From Flavobacterium sp. CF108 (GTDB lineage Bacteria; Bacteroidota; Bacteroidia; Flavobacteriales; Flavobacteriaceae), in assembly GCF_900129795.1 (NCBI RefSeq), contig NZ_FQWW01000001.1, positions 186,001-250,000 of the forward strand: DNA of 64,000 bases, read 5' to 3'. Of this stretch, positions 1 to 7,716 are shown piece by piece. A model generated the notes under the pieces. It searched no databases. It was given only the letters and a program-made list of their open reading frames with translations, and was not told where the DNA came from. Each line of letters begins with the position of its first letter. Position 1 is the stretch's first letter. A program made the translations under genes and the position numbers.

Positions 1-1478
1 GTCGCTAAAAACTGAATTATCTTATCTACAAAAACATCGTATTTTTCAAATGACTGATTGTCGATATGACTTTGTAAACGCCACTTCCAGCTGTTTTCTC
101 CTAAAAGAAAAGCAGTTCGTTTTCCTTGATTTTCGGCGAAAGCCAATAAAGGGGCATTTGTAGAAACGTTTCTAATTTTTGAAGAAAGTAAAACGGATAC
201 ATTTCCATTTGTTGAAATTGTTCCGAATGCATTTTGCAATGGTGGAAAGTTTTCAAAACCAATATTATCAATTGCAAACAGATTAAATTGTGATTGAAAC
301 TCTGATAAATAATCTTCAACCTGTCCGCTCATTCTAAAGTTTAAATTGTTTTGCTGCTGGTTTAGAAAATTAAAATCGGTGCTGTTACCTGTTATGATAA
401 AGGTGTTTCTTCCGGCTGCTTTATTGTTGTCAAAAATTGGTTTGAAAGCATAAGTCGGCTGATATAAAACCAAAACGGAAGCTTCTTGTAACTGATTAAT
501 ATCATTTGGTTTAACCAAGATTACTTTACGCTGTGCGTTAACTTCTATAGAACGTTTTAAAGCCGCAATATCAGGATGATTTATTGCTGAAACTATTGCT
601 ATTGTTGATTTTTGATCGATTATTTCGACTGCGAAATTCTTGATATTATTGTAGCTGTTTTTCTCTTTTGCGTTTGATGAAATGTTCGCTCTAAAAATTT
701 GTAATCCGACTTTATCTGCTGGTAATAGCAAATTTAAAGTGGCTGTTTTTTTTGATGGAGAAAAAGAAACTTTTTCTTTTGCTACAACTGAATTTCCCTG
801 CGAAATTGTAAAATCGGCAGTTGTGGTTTTGTCTCCGGCATATTGCAGGAATACTTCAACGGGAAATTTATTTTTGTGGAATGCGTATTTGTTTACGTTA
901 AGCTGATTTATTTTTAAATCAAAAAACGTGGTTGTATCTCCTACAACCAAAGGATAAACTTTATTGGCAGGATCGAATCTATAAACATAGTCGTTTCCTG
1001 TAGTTTGATTTCCGTCGGTAATGATAACCGTTGGGAAAGTCAGGTTTTTGTTGATACTTTTTAAATTCTTGGCAACTTCATCTAAATTGGTTTGTTTTCC
1101 TTTGAAATCAAATTTATCTGAGGTTTTAAATTCGTCGTCAAACTGATACGACTGAATTTCGAATTTTTCTTTTAACGCTGGGTTTGAAATTAGCTTTTGA
1201 TATAATTCGACTGCTTTTTTATCTGATTTTAAAGCTGTTATTGAACTCGAATTATCGACTGCAATGGCTAATGGTGTTTTAGTTATTTCGAGCGAACTTT
1301 TAGAAATTATCGGGTTTATCAATAAAACCAATAATCCGAAAATGGCCAAAAAACGTAAAAAAGCCAAAAACCAAATCAGATTTGATTTGTTTTTGGCTTT
1401 ATAAAAGTATTGAAAGTACGACAAACCACCCGCTATTACTAAAGAAAGTAATAATAATAAAATCGTGTTTGTAGTCAT
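1..1478 (-). CDS. vWA-like membrane protein (3' end beyond window)
   Basis: Reading the minus strand from the ATG at 1476-1478 gives an open frame that runs off the window edge, about 492 codons without a stop. Two hydrophobic segments lie at residues 6-26 and 35-58, followed by an extracytoplasmic part starting with D75-N-S-S-S79, a match to the DxSxS metal-binding motif of von Willebrand A domains. The rest reads as alternating beta-strand/helix and beta-rich sequence, as in BatA/CoxE-like or 'VWA domain' membrane proteins of Bacteroidota. The C-terminus is missing, so the exact family cannot be settled. It is separated from fabG by a 127-bp hairpin repeat and probably forms its own unit. 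Confidence 0.72.
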   Translation of the reverse strand, partial: MTTNTILLLLLSLVIAGGLSYFQYFYKAKNKSNLIWFLAFLRFLAIFGLLVLLINPIISKSSLEITKTPLAIAVDNSSSITALKSDKKAVELYQKLISNPALKEKFEIQSYQFDDEFKTSDKFDFKGKQTNLDEVAKNLKSINKNLTFPTVIITDGNQTTGNDYVYRFDPANKVYPLVVGDTTTFFDLKINQLNVNKYAFHKNKFPVEVFLQYAGDKTTTADFTISQGNSVVAKEKVSFSPSKKTATLNLLLPADKVGLQIFRANISSNAKEKNSYNNIKNFAVEIIDQKSTIAIVSAINHPDIAALKRSIEVNAQRKVILVKPNDINQLQEASVLVLYQPTYAFKPIFDNNKAAGRNTFIITGNSTDFNFLNQQQNNLNFRMSGQVEDYLSEFQSQFNLFAIDNIGFENFPPLQNAFGTISTNGNVSVLLSSKIRNVSTNAPLLAFAENQGKRTAFLLGENSWKWRLQSHIDNQSFEKYDVFVDKIIQFLA

Positions 1479-1485
1479 ATTTTTT

Positions 1486-1605
1486 TAGTATTCAGTAATC
1501 AGTTTTTAGTGATCAGCATTAAAAATCGAATTATAACAAATGTGTTCTCTTTATTATTATCAGATTTATATTTACTGAATACTTAAAACTGAACACTGCA
1601 AACTA
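1486..1605. repeat. Imperfect inverted 'word' repeat (TTCAGT family)
   Basis: The left part (1486-1526) carries short words such as agtattcagtaatcag. The right part (1569-1600) carries tactgaatacttaaaactg, the approximate reverse complement. A transcript could fold into a long imperfect hairpin between fabG and the vWA gene. Confidence 0.5.
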
Positions 1606-2352
1606 TTAAGTAAGCATTCCTCCACAAACATTAAGAACTTGTCCTGTAACGTATGCACTCATATCTGAAGCTAAGAAAAGACATGCATTTGCAACATCCT
1701 CAGTAGTTCCGCCACGTTTCAACGGAATTCCGTCTCTCCATCCTTTTACTACATCTTCTGGTAATTTTGCAGTCATTTCAGTTTCGATAAAACCTGGAGC
1801 GATTGCGTTGCAGCGAATATTACGAGAACCTAATTCTAAAGCTACTGATTTTGTAAAACCAATTGCTCCGGCTTTTGAAGCTGCGTAGTTTGTCTGCCCA
1901 GCGTTTCCAGAAACTCCAACTACAGAACTAATATTGATAATAGAACCTGCACGTTGTTTTAAGAAAGTTTTTTGGATTGCTTTTGTCATATTGAAAACTG
2001 ATTTCAAGTTAACATCAATAACCTGGTCAAAATCAGCTTCAGACATACGCATAAGTAAGTTATCTTTTGTGATTCCGGCGTTGTTAATTAAAATATCAAC
2101 TGTTCCAAAATCTGCTAAAACAGCATCAACAAAAGTTTGTGCCTCATTAAAATCGGCTGCGTTAGATTGGTAACCTTTTGCTTTAACTCCTAAACTATTC
2201 AATTCAGCTTCAAGAGCTTCTGCAGATGCAGCAGATGAACTGTATGTAAATGCTACGTTTGCTCCGTGTTTAGCAAAAACTTCTGCAATTCCTTTACCAA
2301 TTCCGCGGCTCGCGCCAGTAATGATTGCTACTTTTCCTTCTAGTAATTTCAT
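1606..2352 (-). CDS. fabG: 3-oxoacyl-[acyl-carrier-protein] reductase
   Basis: This 248-residue short-chain dehydrogenase reduces 3-oxoacyl-ACP with NADPH in cytoplasmic type II fatty acid synthesis. The Rossmann motif GASRGIG is at residues 13-19 and NNAG at 90-93. The catalytic residues Ser142/143, Tyr156 and Lys160 sit in the usual YxxxK context, and the C-terminus ends in the typical TGQVLNVCGGM. Length and motif spacing match FabG exactly. It starts at the ATG just inside a TATATTTG promoter box and stands alone, not next to other fab genes. Confidence 0.95.
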   Translation of the reverse strand: MKLLEGKVAIITGASRGIGKGIAEVFAKHGANVAFTYSSSAASAEALEAELNSLGVKAKGYQSNAADFNEAQTFVDAVLADFGTVDILINNAGITKDNLLMRMSEADFDQVIDVNLKSVFNMTKAIQKTFLKQRAGSIINISSVVGVSGNAGQTNYAASKAGAIGFTKSVALELGSRNIRCNAIAPGFIETEMTAKLPEDVVKGWRDGIPLKRGGTTEDVANACLFLASDMSAYVTGQVLNVCGGMLT

Positions 2353-2383
2353 ATTAAGGTATTCGTTTTTATTTTTTGAAATA

Positions 2384-2391
2384 CAAATATA
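2384..2391 (-). promoter_or_regulatory. Putative -7 box of fabG
   Basis: The minus strand reads TATATTTG, matching the Bacteroidota -7 consensus TAnnTTTG, 32 bp upstream of the fabG ATG. No clear -33 TTG is seen at the expected spacing. Confidence 0.45.
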
Positions 2392-2456
2392 GAGTATTTG
2401 GGCGTTTAATAAAATTTGTAATACAAAATTTGGCTCAGAATTTTCTTTTTATTACA

Positions 2457-2486
2457 AACAAAAAACAGCTCAATAAATTGAGCTGC
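2457..2486 (-). terminator. Rho-independent terminator of the 2520-3676 unit
   Basis: On the minus strand an 8-bp stem (CAGCTCAA / TTGAGCTG) with a short AT loop is followed by TTTTTTG, about 35 bp after the stop codon of the small membrane protein gene. Confidence 0.7.
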
Positions 2487-2519
2487 TTTCTCCAAAATAA
2501 AAATTAAAACTAAAAATTA

Positions 2520-2792
2520 CTATATATGATTTTGTTTTGTAATAAAAAATATCACTACAAGAACTACCAACATAATCAGCATTCTATAAATTGCTTCTTT
2601 AAATAATGTTGTCCCGTTAAGTCTGTCTTCTCTTAGCATTTTTATCATTTTAATAGTCGCCAGAGGAATTATTATTATAAGAGAAAGGATTAAATAACCT
2701 GTAACATATTCTGAAAAAAAAAATGATAATATCAGAAGTGTTAAACTCCATAAAATGGAAACAAAGCTTGTTGATGTTATATAATTTTTCAT
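2520..2792 (-). CDS. Small hypothetical membrane protein (3 TM)
   Basis: This 90-residue protein has three hydrophobic segments at about residues 10-28, 31-50 and 68-86 and short charged loops (KMLREDRLNG). No family is recognised. It lies 17 bp downstream of the Cys-rich lipoprotein gene 2810-3676 on the same strand and just before a strong terminator, so the two are probably cotranscribed. A small multi-TM protein beside a secreted protein of unknown function is a layout seen in toxin/immunity pairs, but nothing in the sequence proves that. Confidence 0.6.
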   Translation of the reverse strand: MKNYITSTSFVSILWSLTLLILSFFFSEYVTGYLILSLIIIIPLATIKMIKMLREDRLNGTTLFKEAIYRMLIMLVVLVVIFFITKQNHI

Positions 2793-2809
2793 TAGATGTG
2801 ATTCAAAAA

Positions 2810-3676
2810 TTAATCAATAATTCTTTCAACAAACTTACCATTTGAATCCGTTGTCCAGCAGCTATCTCTATCACAATGTAATGTCAATTCTCCAGTTGGC
2901 GGTGGTGGCCCATCAGGAGACACTGGTTCGATAAGACATTCTCTATAATCTTCTTTTGCTCTTCCATCACAATTTAATTTACTAACCATACAAGTTGCTG
3001 CTGCTGGCAATCCTGCTGCATATCCTCCAAATGCTGTCCCTACAATAGCACCAATTGCGCAATATATATAATCGTCAGCACATCTATCTATTGTCTTGTT
3101 AAAGATTCTAGCACAATTATTAGTACCTACTAAACCACCAGGTGGATTCGAATTTTTATAAGCTTCTATACTTTTATTTATTAATATTGTTTGTTGCTCA
3201 GGTGTAAAATCATAAAATCCTACATTTTGTGAAACAAATATTTGTTCGTTTGCTATAGTATTTTTAAGAATATTAATAACTTCTTGACTATTAGCTATTC
3301 CACCCATTTCAAAAGCGATTTTTAACTCAGATTCTGTTTTCGCTGTATTTAATTTTTGCATTGCTTGTGCATTGAAATCGATAAATCTATTTTTATTCAA
3401 TGCAGCATCTAAATTTTTAGTATTTGCATAAACTTGAGCTGTTAATGCATTTAAATTCTCTTGTATACCAACAGGCACAATAACTGAATTTTCTGTTTTA
3501 TTTTCTACTGTTTCCGTTTTGGTTTTACTAACTCCAGATTTGTTTAAAGATTCTTCTTCTGATGTAGAACACGAATAAATTATTAAAATAAATATTGCAA
3601 TAAATCCAAATAGAGATAATTTGGAAGATACTCGTTTTGAAACTAATTTGATTTTAGCTTCTTTTAAATTTTTCAT
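2810..3676 (-). CDS. Cys-rich lipoprotein of unknown function
   Basis: The 288-residue protein has a basic N-terminus, a hydrophobic stretch at 21-34 and a lipobox IIYSC with Cys36 as the predicted lipidated residue. Residues 40-180 are polar and helical. The C-terminal part carries seven or eight cysteines (about 188, 199, 206, 229, 236, 247, 268, 273). They flank a Gly/Ala-rich hydrophobic segment at 207-228 (GAIVGTAFGGYAAG), a glycine-zipper-like stretch. A proline-rich linker (255-262) leads to a polar tail. No enzyme motif is visible. The glycine-zipper/Cys pattern recalls uncharacterised secreted Bacteroidota proteins. It heads a two-gene unit with the membrane protein at 2520-2792. Confidence 0.65.
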   Translation of the reverse strand: MKNLKEAKIKLVSKRVSSKLSLFGFIAIFILIIYSCSTSEEESLNKSGVSKTKTETVENKTENSVIVPVGIQENLNALTAQVYANTKNLDAALNKNRFIDFNAQAMQKLNTAKTESELKIAFEMGGIANSQEVINILKNTIANEQIFVSQNVGFYDFTPEQQTILINKSIEAYKNSNPPGGLVGTNNCARIFNKTIDRCADDYIYCAIGAIVGTAFGGYAAGLPAAATCMVSKLNCDGRAKEDYRECLIEPVSPDGPPPPTGELTLHCDRDSCWTTDSNGKFVERIID

Positions 3677-3765
3677 AAATATATTTTTATTTGTTAATAT
3701 TGAATCAAATATATAATTTTATTAAGAATAATACTAATAAATTAAAAATAATTATCATAAAAATT

Positions 3766-3801
3766 CAAGAAAGACTATTTAATAAAAAACAGCCTTTCTT
3801 G
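3766..3801 (-). terminator. Hairpin downstream of the DUF4302 locus
   Basis: Arms of about 11 bp (CAAGAAAGgCT / AGtCTTTCTTG on the minus strand) surround an A/T loop and are followed by AATTTTTATG. It lies after the decayed DUF4302 copy and may end the whole SusCD transcript. Confidence 0.4.
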
Positions 3802-3816
3802 TATAATATATTATGC

Positions 3817-3966
3817 TTAATTAAGCTTCCAAATGGACATTCTAAATGGGCTTGGAGCACTTGTGAATGTGTATACTGTGTTTGAGTATACTATCCTAAA
3901 GTTCTCTTTTTTAACATAAATTCCTTTAGTATCCATTAAATAACTATCAAAACTAAAAATTAAACT
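3817..3966 (-). pseudogene. Decayed 3' remnant of a second DUF4302 gene
   Basis: Directly after the stop codon of the intact DUF4302 gene (3967-3969) the same minus-strand frame stays open for 49 more codons, ending in TAA at 3817-3819. The translation resembles the C-terminus of the intact gene: MDTKGIY against MNPQGLY, and VYTFTSAPSPFRM against AYTFTSTTTPFRM. It has no start codon or ribosome site of its own. The reading that fits best is the 3' end of a former tandem paralogue whose 5' part was deleted; a C-terminal extension split off by a stop codon is the alternative. Confidence 0.75.
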
Positions 3967-5340
3967 TTACTGAAACGAGTACGCTACCATTCTAAAAGGA
4001 GTTGTTGTACTAGTAAACGTATATGCTGTGTAACCCGAAACTGACGCTCTAGCAAAATAAAGTCCTTGTGGATTCATAAATTCGTCATCAAGTGCTTTTA
4101 AGAAAGTAGGCGTTGCGATTGCCGGAGCAGCTGCAGTTGCTGTCGACTTCCAAACACCTGGAATTAAAGTCACAGTTTTATTTGCTGCATTGCCTTGTAT
4201 CGTAAAATAATGATATCTTCTGGCAATTGTAACAGCCGGATTTGAAACGGCAGCAAACCTATACTCTATATAACTCGTTCCGTCAGCATTATTAAACCAT
4301 GGCTGTATTCTCTGAATCATTATACCTGTACCTGCCAAAGCTTCTGCATTTGCTAACAGAGATAGAAACAGCTTTGAATTTGCTGGTTCTGGTTTGGTAA
4401 GATTATAGATATAAGCATAAACATTATTAGGACTCCCTGGCAACAATATTTTATAATCATCTGTTAATATAAGCGGTTTTGTAGAATATTTGATTGTTGC
4501 ACTAACTCCACCTGTTCCTGTTGCTGTAAAACTTCCGTCAGCATCATTGTAGACGAAATTTGTTAATTTTTGCCCTCCAACTTCTACAGCCGGACTTACT
4601 ACAATTCCGGTTGGTGTGTACCCTACTCCCATGTTGTAGCTGATAGAATAACCGGTTTCGATAGAATTTGATTCTGCAAAACGAGTTATTTCGCTAAAAG
4701 AAAAATCGAATTTATGTGTTGTTGTTCCGTCTGTAGTTTCTAATAATCTAAAAAGCGGTCTTGCGTCACTTCCAATAACGTTTTGCTCCATTACTAAATT
4801 CTGAGACAATTTTGTCCAATCATCAGCAGTTGCTTTTACAAAACGAATTTCTGTACCGTTTCTGTTTGCTCTAAAAATAATTTCTCCGTTTTCTTGTCCG
4901 TAGTATAAAAACTGAAAATCTCCTAAATATCCTTTGGCTCTTAATGCCGGAATTGGATAACTATCTGAATCTGATAAAAGGTGAATTCTGTTTTTTGTAG
5001 TGAATGTTACACTTACTGTACTTCCAAGTTGTATTGCGTATTCACTTTTGTATACATCTGTATCAGCATCAAAATCTGAAGCCATTTCTACAGTTCCATC
5101 TTGGGCAAACTTAAACAAGTGTGTGTATCCGCCTAAAACTGTATTATCTGTAAAATAAACCGCTTTCCAACCAAACTGTGATGAAAGTAATGCAGTATTA
5201 AGTTCAGATTTTTGATTGTTGATACGCGTTGTAGGCGTTTCGTCAAATAATTGATCAGCATCTGTGTTATTGTTACAGGCGCTTAAATGCAGTATCAAAA
5301 TAGCTGCAAATAAATACTTATATATGTTTTTTATTTTCAT
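3967..5340 (-). CDS. DUF4302 domain-containing lipoprotein
   Basis: This 457-residue protein has a lipoprotein signal peptide ending LHLSAC (Cys22), so it is probably anchored in the outer membrane. The body is beta-rich (FGWKAVYFTDN, GGYTHLFKFAQDGTVEM) and matches the DUF4302 type found beside SusC/SusD genes in Bacteroidota. It is the last intact gene of the uptake locus, 10 bp after the zinc metallohydrolase lipoprotein gene, and is likely cotranscribed. A surface role in binding or handling the imported substrate is inferred from position only. Its 3' end was once duplicated (see 3817-3966). Confidence 0.82.
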   Translation of the reverse strand: MKIKNIYKYLFAAILILHLSACNNNTDADQLFDETPTTRINNQKSELNTALLSSQFGWKAVYFTDNTVLGGYTHLFKFAQDGTVEMASDFDADTDVYKSEYAIQLGSTVSVTFTTKNRIHLLSDSDSYPIPALRAKGYLGDFQFLYYGQENGEIIFRANRNGTEIRFVKATADDWTKLSQNLVMEQNVIGSDARPLFRLLETTDGTTTHKFDFSFSEITRFAESNSIETGYSISYNMGVGYTPTGIVVSPAVEVGGQKLTNFVYNDADGSFTATGTGGVSATIKYSTKPLILTDDYKILLPGSPNNVYAYIYNLTKPEPANSKLFLSLLANAEALAGTGIMIQRIQPWFNNADGTSYIEYRFAAVSNPAVTIARRYHYFTIQGNAANKTVTLIPGVWKSTATAAAPAIATPTFLKALDDEFMNPQGLYFARASVSGYTAYTFTSTTTPFRMVAYSFQ

Positions 5341-5350
5341 GATACTTGTG

Positions 5351-6211
5351 TTAGTTGTTTATTACAGCAGTTGTGTTTTTCTCAGCTTCGTCTCTTAAAG
5401 CATAAAAATCCATGTTGAATGCTTCTTTGAAATATTTTACTACAAGCGCTTCTTTTGTTTTTAATGCCTGATATGCAAAAGGGCTTTCGATACCATCTAA
5501 AAATGCTTCGTATTCTGCTTTTGTAAAAATTAAAATCATTGAAGCTGTTTCTGCAAAGTCTTCATTAATATTTGATCTTGCATAAGATGTAATAAACCCA
5601 ATTTCGTTTGATTCCGGAATATCATAATTATACCAGTCTGCTGTATATCCTACAGGTGTTACTGCAGCCCATGCTTTTTCGTCAAAAGGTTTGTTTTGAT
5701 TCAAAATATGGATGTACTCGTGCTGGATTGTATGTATAAATTCTGAAACGTTTCCACGATCTGTCTGATCGATATAATCTGTTTCAAACAATGTAACACG
5801 TTGTCCTCCTTCGGCTATACCTAAGGTTCTTGTTCCTACACTGTTTAAGTTTACTCCTCCAACTAAAACAATTTCTCTTGGTGCAATTTTCTTCACGAAA
5901 TCTGCCCCGCCAACTGTTGAGTAGCTTTTTAACCAAATTTCTTCAACAATTTCAAGTGCCGGCTGTACTTTTTCAACTGATGGCGGAAATAAATAACGGC
6001 TGTTATCTACTGTATTTTGGTTCCATTTGTATTGTACATTAATATTAAATGGGTTTAAATATGTAGTTGTAATCCAATTATCTAAGGCTGTTTTTGTTGG
6101 CTGTGTAAAATCTAACTGGCTTTCTCCCGGCTGATCGTCGCTTCCGCATGAAATTAGAGCTGCCGAAACCAAGGCCATAACGATAATTTTATTGTATTTG
6201 AATAGTTTCAT
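5351..6211 (-). CDS. Substrate import-associated zinc metallohydrolase lipoprotein
   Basis: The 286-residue lipoprotein (lipobox ALISC, Cys22) carries HEYIH at residues 164-168, a HExxH zinc site. A downstream NEDFAET (216-222) probably gives the third, acidic ligand in gluzincin style. Size, motif and position directly after SusD match the family named for association with SusC/SusD import. It lies 18 bp after susD and 10 bp before the DUF4302 gene, so the unit is almost certainly one operon. The likely job is trimming or releasing a peptide-containing or otherwise hydrolysable ligand at the cell surface; the substrate is unknown. Confidence 0.85.
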   Translation of the reverse strand: MKLFKYNKIIVMALVSAALISCGSDDQPGESQLDFTQPTKTALDNWITTTYLNPFNINVQYKWNQNTVDNSRYLFPPSVEKVQPALEIVEEIWLKSYSTVGGADFVKKIAPREIVLVGGVNLNSVGTRTLGIAEGGQRVTLFETDYIDQTDRGNVSEFIHTIQHEYIHILNQNKPFDEKAWAAVTPVGYTADWYNYDIPESNEIGFITSYARSNINEDFAETASMILIFTKAEYEAFLDGIESPFAYQALKTKEALVVKYFKEAFNMDFYALRDEAEKNTTAVINN

Positions 6212-6229
6212 AAGTTTTTAATTTTAAGA

Positions 6230-7705
6230 TTATCTAGGGTTTAATTCGACACCTGTATTTGATGCGTGCAAAGGAATTTGTATTGCTCTGCGGTTGTCAT
6301 CTTTTACTAAAGTGTTTACCGGTTTGTTTGTTGTTTCGTGATTCACTACGATGTTAAAACGTTTTACATCAAACCATCTCATTCCTTCGTGTATAAAATC
6401 TCTACGTCTTGTTTCTGCAATTGCTTTCACGTATGATGTTTGTACTGGTGTCATTGTGTAAAATGGCGTGTACTCATCTGCAATTACAGGATATTTTGCT
6501 ACCACTTTTGCTTCTGTAACTTTGTCTGTTGGTACATATCCTACAGTTCTTGTTGATAGAAAATATTCTAACTCGTCGTTTGCTGTTGCAATATCTCCTT
6601 TCATTACGTGAGCTTCGATTCTGTTTAAGAAAAACTCATCATTGCTTAATAAAACTTCTGCAACATACGGATCCCCAATTCCGGCTGTTACATTTGAATA
6701 TTTGAAATATTCATAAAATTTAGGAAGAAATACTGTAATACTGCTGTTTGATGAGTAAAAATTGTATAACCAAGGTTTATTAAACAAACTTGTTGCTGTA
6801 CCAAAAATATCCGGATATCTTGCTCCCGAAAGGTAAAAACGGTTTGAATAGTATGATCTGCTTACGATTGAATTTGCTGAAACTATTAATAAATTTGTTT
6901 CGGCATCGCTGCTTGCGTAAGCTAATCTTTGATCAACGGCACTAAGTAAATCATAAGATGCAAAATCTCTTAATTTACCAACTGGTTTTGAACCTAAATC
7001 GCTTGTTAATTCAAGTACTCTGTCCCAGTCACCTTTTATTAAATAAAATCTGCTGGCAAAAGCTTTTGAAGCGCTTACGTTGAAATGGAATTTTGGTTGT
7101 TTATAATCGTTTGTTACGATTTTTAAACCGTCTTCGATATCTTTTTCAATAAAGTCAAAAACTTCTTTTACCGTATTACGTTTGTATTTTGTAACTAATT
7201 CTGTTTCTGGTTTTGTAACGTAAGGAATTCCTAAATCTGATGCAGCAGTTGCAGGATTATAACGTTTTGACCAAAGTGAAACCAGCATAAAATGAGAATA
7301 TGCTCTTGCGATTAATGCTTCTCCTTTTTGCGGATTTAAACTTGCCGGGCTTCCTAAATCTTCAATTGCTTCTAATGCTTTATTAGCGTGTGCAATTGCA
7401 GTGTAGCAGGCATCCCAATAGTAAGCCTGAGTGTCAATATCTGTTGTTTCTGTTTGGATATCCCAGTTATAACTTTGCTCATTTTTTCTTAATGTTTCCG
7501 GCATTCCGCTGTCAAAAACATTATCTGACATTGTTTCTGCAATATCAAAATAACTCATTTGCGGATAGGCTTGAACTAGTAATTCTGAGATTTTTGCAGG
7601 TGTGTCAATTTCTGTTCTGTTATCTGGTTTTTCCGAAAGGAAATCATCACAGCTAGTAATACTTATTAGTATTAATAGGGATAAAGCTATTTTTAAGTTT
7701 TTCAT
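6230..7705 (-). CDS. RagB/SusD family nutrient-binding lipoprotein
   Basis: This 491-residue lipoprotein (lipobox ISITSC, Cys19) has the SusD hallmarks. These are DDFLSEKPD right after the lipid Cys, an alpha-helical TPR-like core (ALIARAYSHFMLVSLWSKRYN) and a C-terminal RRRDFIHEGMRWFDVKRF...IPLHASNTGVELNPR, the classic ending of this family. SusD proteins cap the SusC barrel at the cell surface and deliver the ligand. It lies 12 bp after susC. The closeness to a metallohydrolase rather than glycoside hydrolases argues against a plain polysaccharide as substrate. Confidence 0.93.
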   Translation of the reverse strand: MKNLKIALSLLILISITSCDDFLSEKPDNRTEIDTPAKISELLVQAYPQMSYFDIAETMSDNVFDSGMPETLRKNEQSYNWDIQTETTDIDTQAYYWDACYTAIAHANKALEAIEDLGSPASLNPQKGEALIARAYSHFMLVSLWSKRYNPATAASDLGIPYVTKPETELVTKYKRNTVKEVFDFIEKDIEDGLKIVTNDYKQPKFHFNVSASKAFASRFYLIKGDWDRVLELTSDLGSKPVGKLRDFASYDLLSAVDQRLAYASSDAETNLLIVSANSIVSRSYYSNRFYLSGARYPDIFGTATSLFNKPWLYNFYSSNSSITVFLPKFYEYFKYSNVTAGIGDPYVAEVLLSNDEFFLNRIEAHVMKGDIATANDELEYFLSTRTVGYVPTDKVTEAKVVAKYPVIADEYTPFYTMTPVQTSYVKAIAETRRRDFIHEGMRWFDVKRFNIVVNHETTNKPVNTLVKDDNRRAIQIPLHASNTGVELNPR

Positions 7706-7716
7706 GTTTCTGACTA

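Noticed and set aside
3691..3885. 64-codon plus-strand ORF ending in WAWSTCECVYCV
   Set aside because: It is the antisense of the decayed DUF4302 tail, which explains its apparent Cys-rich ending; no start signal supports it.
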